Both the position numbers and the translations under genes were made by a program. Below are positions 19,445 to 25,581 of a stretch of DNA of 25,581 bases, in pieces (position 1 is the stretch's first letter; each line of letters starts with the position of its first letter). The stretch is from Plantago elongata (Eukaryota; Streptophyta; Magnoliopsida; Lamiales; Plantaginaceae), in NCBI GenBank assembly GCA_036897095.1, contig JAYMSP010002204.1:1-25581 (forward strand), read 5' to 3'. The notes beneath the pieces were generated by a model. That model ran no database searches. It was not told the origin of the DNA and saw only the letters and a list, made by a program, of their open reading frames with translations.

Positions 19445-21814
19445 AGTGACTGACTCAAACATACACAAGATGAGAAAGTGACTCGAAGTTATGTTGCAGA
19501 TTATTGTGAACTTGGACAAGCTTTTGAACTTATTTTCTAAGCTCTTGATTTTCTCTAAGGAGTGCCTGCTACTTTTGGTTTAGCTCTTTTAACGGAAGGT
19601 AGATAGCCTCTGCTTTGTAAGTAGCATAATAAGCTTCTTCAAGTGACATATTTGCAATGTTGCAGTCTTCATCCCGGACCATGCCTAAATCTTTCAAAGA
19701 TAATGCAATGTTAGTGGCTCGGTGAAGTAAGAGCTTAATTATTGGCTTAAGGTCAGATGGTACATATGAAAGTACCTAGGAATCTTCATCAACTAACTCT
19801 GATCGCAGTGCAGCAAACACAGTACTTCTTCCTAGAATTTGCCATCTCTGGATGTAATGGCTGGTGATGAGAAGATGTGTGGAGCAAGAAATTCTCTTTT
19901 ATAGTGAGAGAAAAGAATTGCATCCTCTTCTAGAGCCATATTCTATGCCTCATCATCGTCAGTGCTCACAAGAATGTGATCGTCCTGATCATTATAATGG
20001 AGCTTAACAACCATTTTACCTTTACCTTTGGTGATGTCTTTCTGAGATGAGGGTAAATGAGGTCTATCTAATGCAGCCTTAGCATCATGCTCTGTATCGT
20101 CTATCACCAGAGCATCTAACTCGGCAGCCGTGGCATCTATATCTTTCTTCAGTTGTAGCTTTTCATGAAGGTGTGTCTTCTCCTTAGCATTTTTTGCCTC
20201 AATCTTCAGTAATTGGGCTTCCTTAGCTTCAATCAGAGATTGGTATTCATGACTGAGCTTTCTTTCTTCTTCAAACATTTCCTTGAGTATTGCAACTCTG
20301 GATTCAACAACCTTAAGTTCTTCAGAGGGGTTGGCTTGTTGAGTTTGCTCGTTTGTGTTCTGTTGGGTTTAATCTTGTTGGTTATCTGGATGTGGTGATT
20401 GATGTGATGATGGTGGGTCTCTCTGAGTGAAGTCCTGAATAGTTGGAGTCCCTGTTCCGGAATTTTCTTGTGCCATTCCACCAGTCCCTGGTGAAGGACT
20501 ATCATCATCTTCATTGTCAGAATGATTATCATTCTCACCGCCTTCTGGATGTTCATGAGAGGAATCTTCATCATTCTCGTCAAGATCTTCCTCTTCATCT
20601 GCAACCAAGTTTATGATGGTGAGAAAAGTAATCCTCTGCCCGTTTACTTCCTCCACTTCAAAGGGATAAACTCTGAGTGTTTGGGGAAAGGTAGGATTAA
20701 GTGTCATCTCCCTTTTGGTCTCTTCATTTGCAGCATTGAAGGCATCCATCAGCTTCTTTCCAACATCGTACGTAAGGTCGTCATGCATCAACATGTAGTG
20801 AGAGTAATCCTCAACTGGAAATATTGCATGGACATAGTTTTCCAGATTGAAGGCTATAACCCTTCTTTCTTTGTGATCAATCACTTTGGAAAGCTCCATT
20901 AGATCATCCTTTATGAGCTTTTGCCATTGTCTAAAGCATTTGACATGTCTTTTTATGGTAATTGTTTGGAAAATCTTCTTCAGATCAAGTAGTGCTTCCA
21001 CATCGATCACTGGTATCTCTTGAGCCTGAAAGAAAGGTTTCAAGTTAGTTTTGTTCAAACTTACTTGTGGTTATCTGAGAATCAAAGAAGTATAAGTGTT
21101 TTTGAGCATAACTATGTATCCACAATAAGCTCATTCACTTGGACCTCTGGAGCAATTGGTGATTATGATATCGTGGTCAGAGGAGTGATTGCTTCCTCTC
21201 CAACCATTCTTTATGCTTGAGCCTGAGAATTAAAATCAAATTTAATGCTTAGAAATATTGTACAGAAGGGTGTTGAAAAGATATGTAATTCTGAGAGTTT
21301 AAGTTACTTCCAAGTTAGGAAGCTCAGAATCCATTTTTTCAGAAAAAGGAGCGGTCTCTGGCAACCTTTTTGGAGACTTGGCAAATGCGACCGTGTCTAT
21401 TTCCAAGAGTTTGAGTCACAATCAAGATGTATTTCTACACCTTGAACCTGTGATTTTATGAATGTTTCTTCAACATTATTCACAATCTTGGTGTAGACTT
21501 CGGAAGAGTTATAAAAGTCCAAGACATCAACTGGAGACATTCCAGTAGGAGCAACACAGAGGAACTTCTTGATGTGTGCTTTGGATAGCATCTTCACAAC
21601 CAGATTACTGTCTGGAGTGGAATAGATAGCCACAATCAAGTATGTTTCAACCATATGTGCTCCCCAATTCATTCTTAAGTTGGAAGACTAATCCTCTGGG
21701 TTGAAATTACCCAACAAGCGTTTGTTCCACACTTGCAAAACCTTTTCTCGTTGTTCTTTAGCAGAAGAAGCAGTTGCAGCTGAATTCTTGGATGAGGTCT
21801 TTTTGTGGTGCCAT
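19445..21814 (-). pseudogene. Decayed gene for an acidic, coiled-coil protein of unknown family
   Basis: The likely start is the ATG at 21814, but a one-base loss in an A-run (21800-21804) moves it out of the frame that carries the conserved-looking sequence (KKTSSKNSA ... KVLQVWNKRLLGNF). In order there follow WGAHMVETYLIVAIYSTP (21610-21670), VLDFYNSSEVYTKIVNNVEE (about 21490), a segment with stops and GT...AG boundaries (21060-21340), then a long clear block with FRQWQKLIKDDLMELSKV and VEDYSHYMLMHDD (20780-20940). Next is a strongly acidic Asp/Glu/His-rich linker (20480-20620), a Gln/Asn-rich linker, a coiled coil with EEERKLSHEYQSLIEAKEAQ (20160-20280), and a further helical tail to about 19445 including LLRENQELRK. 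In-frame stops lie near 21690, 20370, 19943 and further left. I do not recognise the family. The layout resembles ORFs of unknown function carried by plant transposons, but terminal repeats were not found. Confidence 0.6.
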
Positions 21815-22009
21815 CTCTTATATATAATACTGAGTAAGATTTAGAGATAAGATGCTTGAATTCGAGAGTATGTTAGTCTATCTTTTCAGAAGACTAAGCA
21901 GAAAACAGATGATTAACATAAGGATTTGGAGAAAACTTAGAGAGTTTTTGCTGATTTGATGCAAGTGAAAATTTCGAATTTGGTAAAAGTTTTTGTCTCT
22001 TACTAAAAT

Positions 22010-22021
22010 CCTTTATATATA
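22010..22021 (-). promoter_or_regulatory. TATA box upstream of the coiled-coil gene remnant
   Basis: The minus-strand string TATATATAAAGG lies about 200 bases upstream of the ATG at 21814. Transcription would begin near 21985, giving a 5' leader of about 170 bases. Good agreement with plant TATA boxes, but AT-rich context makes chance matches possible. Confidence 0.45.
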
Positions 22022-22440
22022 GCAAGATAAAATTACATAGATACATCATACGTACAGAAATTCGTATGTGTATCTCTGTACATTACATCGGCGTGGTATA
22101 CGTTTCTACTTCACATTAAATGCGAAGTGGGCCATGAATATTTATGCAACATGCATTACTTGCCGAGATTCAATCTCACCCGTTGAAATCAAACGTTTAT
22201 TCATTAAGGGCTCTTATTCAATATCTATGCAATGATATCAATCAAAAAATGTTACCGTGCCCACTTAATGAATTTTGGCAATATGTATCCATAAGTCATT
22301 ATTAGTGTGTGAGACTAAAAACCTTTGGTCTTATCATTTCAGAGAGCAAGTCTTGTTTTGTGTTACTTATCATGTAAATGGTGAAAACACAAAGCCCTAG
22401 ACATGTTCGACTCTCAGAAAATATGTACTATGTTGGACTA
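22022..22440. other. Spacer between opposed elements
   Basis: No gene is seen. Small inverted words such as CATACG/CGTATG and GTACAGA/TCTGTAC (22045-22082) occur just upstream of the TATA box and may belong to that promoter or mean nothing. The left end of the 5' LTR remnant lies somewhere near 22300-22440. Confidence 0.4.
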
Positions 22441-22850
22441 ATAGTTCTCACATACTTCATGATTTAAATGATTTTCTGAATTCCTATTTCAGAATTTACC
22501 ACGGATATTTCTGAACTTCGGTTTGTATAAAATTAACCTGTAGTTGAGGTTTGGATATGTTGTACTTTAGGATTGTAGATATGCTGATACCAGTAACCAC
22601 TCGCATGTATAATATTTTGAAATTACTTTTGCTAAAACTCTGATGTAAATTTTGGTTTGAAAAATTATGGTAGCCTGGTGGTTGGCTTCTTATATTATTA
22701 GATTGTCTGTGAGTCTGACAGGTGGATAAGGCTTCGTGTGGACGGGGAAACGTTCACATGGCCGGTCACGCCAACAGGCAGAGTGGCGATAATATTATTT
22801 AATGAATATTAAATGTAGCGGGACCCACAATGCGGTCTCGGGGCGTGACA
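22440..22850 (+). mobile_element. 5' LTR end of a Ty3/gypsy element, 5'-truncated
   Basis: The sequence ends TCTCGGGGCGTGACA at 22850 and is followed four bases later by a primer-binding site, fixing the LTR 3' boundary. The LTR start (TGTAATGACC, seen in the 3' LTR at 24400) is not found upstream within the window, so this copy is truncated or interrupted. The left boundary given is approximate. Confidence 0.65.
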
Positions 22851-22854
22851 AAGG

Positions 22855-22873
22855 TGGTATCAAAGCCAGGTTC
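22855..22873 (+). promoter_or_regulatory. Primer-binding site of the gypsy element
   Basis: TGGTATCAAAGCCAGGTTC matches the 3' end complement of plant initiator tRNA-Met closely, with A for the more common G at the ninth base. It lies four bases after the LTR end. Confidence 0.85.
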
Positions 22874-23028
22874 ATGGTGAACTTAGTTATGAGAATATAT
22901 CTCTGCTCTGAGTAGTATGTCTGGTATCAACATTAGGTATTGATTTGTTAAGTGTCCAAACCTCTATAAGACTAATTGCGAAATGATCTTGACTTGGTAT
23001 GTTCATGTTGTGCTGGAGATTGACTGAA

Positions 23029-24143
23029 ATGGCTGACGGTCATAGCAAGCGTTCTGAGACTTTCAACGGTGGTGCGGATGACACCAGGAGTGGGAATGAT
23101 CATACATCTCAGTCAGAGATTGTACCGACACTGCAACTAATGGCAACCTTGCTTCAGCAGCAGCAACAAGCCAGTCTTCTCCAGCAGCAACAGATGAACA
23201 TTATCCAGCAAAAACAACAACTGAACCCTTCACCAAGAATGCAGACGTCGTATTATGAAAGATTCAAGCATGTTCAGTATTGTGAGTTTGCTGGAGGTTC
23301 TGATCCACTTGAGGCTTAAAATTGGATTAGTGGTATTGAAGAAAAGCTGGATACCTTGGAAATTCCCAGAGAAGCATGCGTTAAGGTCGCGATTCTCCAT
23401 CTGACAGGGAACGCTGAACACTGGTGGAATGCCACCAAGCTCGCTCGCCTTGAAGCCGCTGGTCCGATGAGTTGGGATCATTTTAAAAAGAAGTTCCTGC
23501 AGCACTATTTCCCTACTTCAGTTAGGATGGCCAAGCACAGGGAATTCTTGAGTCTGCGACAAGGTAATCTCTTTGTGATTCAACTGGCTGAAAATATCAT
23601 GAACTAGGGCGCTTTAGTCCATCGTATATGGCTTCCGAAGAGAGTAAGGTTGAGATGTTCCGTAAGTGCTTGAGGCCCAAAATTTGTCGAATGTTGGTGC
23701 CACTTATGGACTCAACTTTTGAGGTTGTATATAACCGTGCCATAGCCGTGGAAACTCAGCAACGAGAGGAAGAAAATGCTCGTCGAGGTTTTAAAAGGCC
23801 AAGTGAATCTCATGATGAAAGTGATCGCTTTGGATCGAGAAAGATGGAAAGGGAACCGGTCTGTAATCGTTGTCATCGGAGGCATGTAGGGGAGTGCTTT
23901 GGAAACACTACACGATGTTATAACTGCAGTAGCCCCGAGCATTTTCTCCGAGACTATCCAAAAAGAGGTTTACCGTCCCCTAGTGCTCCTGCTGGACAGA
24001 ACCAAAACCAGAATAAGGCCAAGGGACGGGTTTTCTCACTGAGCAAGGAGGATGTCCCTAATCGTGATGACGTCATTACCGGTACCGTCTCATTCTTTTA
24101 TATCTTGGAAGTTTGTGGCGTCTGTGAACTTTGTGCATGCTAA
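23029..24143 (+). pseudogene. Ty3/gypsy Gag polyprotein, broken by one stop and one frameshift
   Basis: Gag coats the element RNA and forms the virus-like particle. The likely start is the ATG at 23029 (MADGHSKR), about 155 bases after the primer-binding site. A Gln-rich stretch (23155-23220) precedes YYERFKHVQYCEFAGGSDP, the conserved entry into the gypsy Gag core. A TAA at 23317-23319 interrupts the core. The same frame then continues through AILHLTGNAEHWW and FKKKFLQHYFP, the signature of plant gypsy Gag. A frameshift near 23600 follows, and the second frame reads GRFSPSYMASEESKVEMFRK through to a zinc-knuckle region: C79-x2-C82-x3-H86-x3-C90, then C97-x2-C100-x4-H105-x4-Tyr110, where the last Cys of the CCHC knuckle is lost. 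The tail VITGTV marks the entry to protease. Confidence 0.88.
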
Positions 24144-24191
24144 GTTATATGCGATGAGATTTGTAGAGAGTGTATCTTATGCGTATGTGGG

Positions 24192-24308
24192 GTAGAACTT
24201 AAGGGCGATTTGCTAATGTTGGAAATGAGTGATTTCCTAGCTGACGTGTTCCCTGAGGAATTGCCTGGTGTCCCCCCTAACCGACAGATAGAATTAAGAT
24301 TCTGTTAG
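24192..24308 (+). pseudogene. Remnant of pol (protease/RT junction)
   Basis: A 38-codon piece contains DVFPEELPGVPPNRQIEL, a close match to the conserved string just before the RT domain of plant gypsy elements. The catalytic protease triad region, RT, RNase H, integrase and chromodomain are all missing. The piece sits only about 80 bases from the polypurine tract, so a large internal deletion of pol removed the rest. Confidence 0.85.
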
Positions 24309-24386
24309 TCCCCGACACTGCCCCCAATTTTGAAAACTCGGTATGGTATGAACATCTATTTCAAGTTTCGGGACGAAACTTTGTGT

Positions 24387-24399
24387 AAGTGGGGAAAGA
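24387..24399 (+). promoter_or_regulatory. Polypurine tract
   Basis: AAGTGGGGAAAGA immediately precedes the 3' LTR start (TGTAATGACC). It primes plus-strand DNA synthesis. It is preceded by GGGACGAAACTTTG, typical of the sequence just upstream of the polypurine tract in this type of gypsy element. Confidence 0.8.
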
Positions 24400-25581
24400 T
24401 GTAATGACCGGGATCCGGTCATTATCTTTTAATCATATTTTCGGTATAGTTCGGGACGAATTAGTAAACGGTAAGTTCGCCAACAAGTTTAGGAAATTAA
24501 AATATAGACGAAATTAGGAATAATGGCCGGACGCGTTTGCCAGTTTGGTACGAATAGCGTTAAATTGATACTTGGTATTATATTAATAAAATAATAATAA
24601 AAATAATAAAATAAAGATATTTATTTAAATTTTTATACAACTTTAGTTCGGCTTAAATATCTCTCGGGAGTCAATTTCATAATTTTTCGGAATTTATTAA
24701 CGCGTTAATTGGAGTCAAAAGGAAAATTAGGTGTATATTTTTATGTAATACCCATTGTACCCTTTTACTTATCTTCTTCTTCCCTACCTACCTTTTTTTT
24801 CATTCATCTTCGTTTATCTTCTCCGTCTTCCTTCAGCTTCTTATCGCCTCCTTCTTCTTCATACTCACTCGCCGCCACCACCGAGCCTCACCACTCCTCC
24901 GATCGCCACCCACGCTCACCGCCTCTCTCTCCCTCCGGCCTCCCTCTTCCACCGCGCCCTCTATCGACACCGCCACCATCAATCGGTCGTTGCACCTCCG
25001 TTTTCCCTCTCCGATCGCGACCCCCCCTCCGCCACCGTTCTTCTTCACTCCGACCGTTCTACTCCGGTAAGCTTCTTCCTCTCATTCGATTTGTAATCGA
25101 ATTTTGGGTTTCGGTGTTTGTGTTAATTATCTCATTTCTGGTTTAGACTCGAATTGAAATTACTTCTCATCTGTTCAATTCTTGCTCTATTTCTTTCCTT
25201 TTGAGTACGCTAGTCTGCTCGTTCTTCGATCCTGCACCAAGTCGAGTCTTGTGGTGTGGTTTGTGTGTCGGGTAGTTGCTCTGGGTTCGTGTTGTGTGGT
25301 GACTGTCGAGTTTGGAGTAAGCGGATATAGCACAAAATTATTTATAGGTTTGGTAATTAAACTCGTGTCTTCTTGTTGATGTTAGTTCGATCTACGGTGT
25401 CTCAGTTTCCTATTTTTATGGTTACGTGGTGTGCCCTGTTTATGTGTTGTGACTGTGACAATTTTGAGGTTCAACTGCTGGATTTCTCTCCGTGAATAGA
25501 CATCAACATGTGGTTTATTACCTGGTGTGTAATATATTATCTCGCCTCCAGGAATGAAGGTATATAATACGAAGGAAAATA
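24400..25581 (+). mobile_element. 3' LTR of the gypsy element, cut by the window edge
   Basis: The LTR starts TGTAATGACC right after the polypurine tract and continues past the right edge. Its first 25 bases hold a perfect 10-bp inverted repeat, TAATGACCGG-GAT-CCGGTCATTA (24402-24424). An AT-rich block (24580-24625), a TATA-like AGGTGTATAT (24729) and a CT-rich leader-like block (24775-25065) follow in the same order as in the LTR at 14855. A GT splice-donor-like string, CCGGTAAGCTTC, occurs at 25063-25074. Proline/serine-rich frames across the CT-rich block are considered spurious. Confidence 0.8.
25063..25074 (+). promoter_or_regulatory. Possible splice donor in the LTR leader
   Basis: CCG/GTAAGCTTC follows the CT-rich block and precedes T-rich sequence with TTTGTAATCGAATTTTGG. 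The layout is that of a plant 5' leader intron. It cannot be confirmed because the acceptor, if any, is not evident before the window end. Confidence 0.3.

Noticed and set aside
24709..25146. Proline/serine-rich protein of 145 residues
   Set aside because: It lies in the same CT-rich LTR block. The composition explains the open frame, and two other frames are open over the same bases.
1..25581. CRISPR arrays, bacterial operons or rRNA
   Set aside because: No direct repeats with unique spacers, no ribosome-binding-site-led gene clusters and no rRNA signature. The window is plant nuclear DNA.

Overview
The window looks like repeat-rich intergenic DNA from a flowering plant, most likely a eudicot. 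The evidence is AT-rich, intron-poor sequence with no complete host gene, but with plant-type transposable elements of nearly every class: Ty3/gypsy and Ty1/copia LTR retrotransposon parts, an L1-type LINE ending in an RNase H domain, a tRNA-derived SINE, a Stowaway-like MITE and a hAT-like MITE. I cannot name the species. The only coding sequence that reads intact is a GRF-type zinc-finger protein at the left edge, on the minus strand and cut by the window boundary.

Layout from left to right. 1-292 is the GRF zinc-finger gene (minus). About 1160-2040 is a 56-57 bp minisatellite with two alternating monomer types, interrupted by a short SINE (1699-1793) with imperfect 15-bp target duplications. 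About 2041-3240 has the character of the 3' part of a gypsy LTR. 3494-4981 is a solo LTR with a perfect 5-bp target duplication (TATGA). It interrupts the internal region of a minus-strand copia-like element whose 5' LTR (6076-6590) and primer-binding site (6062-6073) are clear. 7898 to about 12160 is a minus-strand L1-type LINE with a heavily broken ORF2 (endonuclease, RT, zf-RVT, RNase H) and no recognisable ORF1. 12427-12631 is a Stowaway-like MITE, 12983-13278 a GC-rich foldback, and 14129-14531 a hAT-like MITE.

14855-18970 is a 4.1-kb solo LTR of a gypsy element with a 5-bp target duplication (TGACA), containing its own 37-bp and 23-bp tandem repeats. About 19445-21814 (minus) is a decayed gene for an acidic, coiled-coil protein with its own TATA box and possible short introns; I do not recognise its family. 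From about 22440 to the right edge is a plus-strand gypsy element: 5' LTR end, PBS, gag with a degraded zinc knuckle, a tiny remnant of pol, polypurine tract, and a 3' LTR that runs off the window. Its LTR is related to the 4.1-kb solo LTR.

The parts do not form a pathway. They record nested insertion, LTR-LTR recombination and decay. The items most worth following up are the gag-retaining deletion derivative, its relation to the 4.1-kb solo LTR, the unrecognised minus-strand coiled-coil gene, and the alternating minisatellite with its SINE. I see no convincing evidence of a wholly new biological system.
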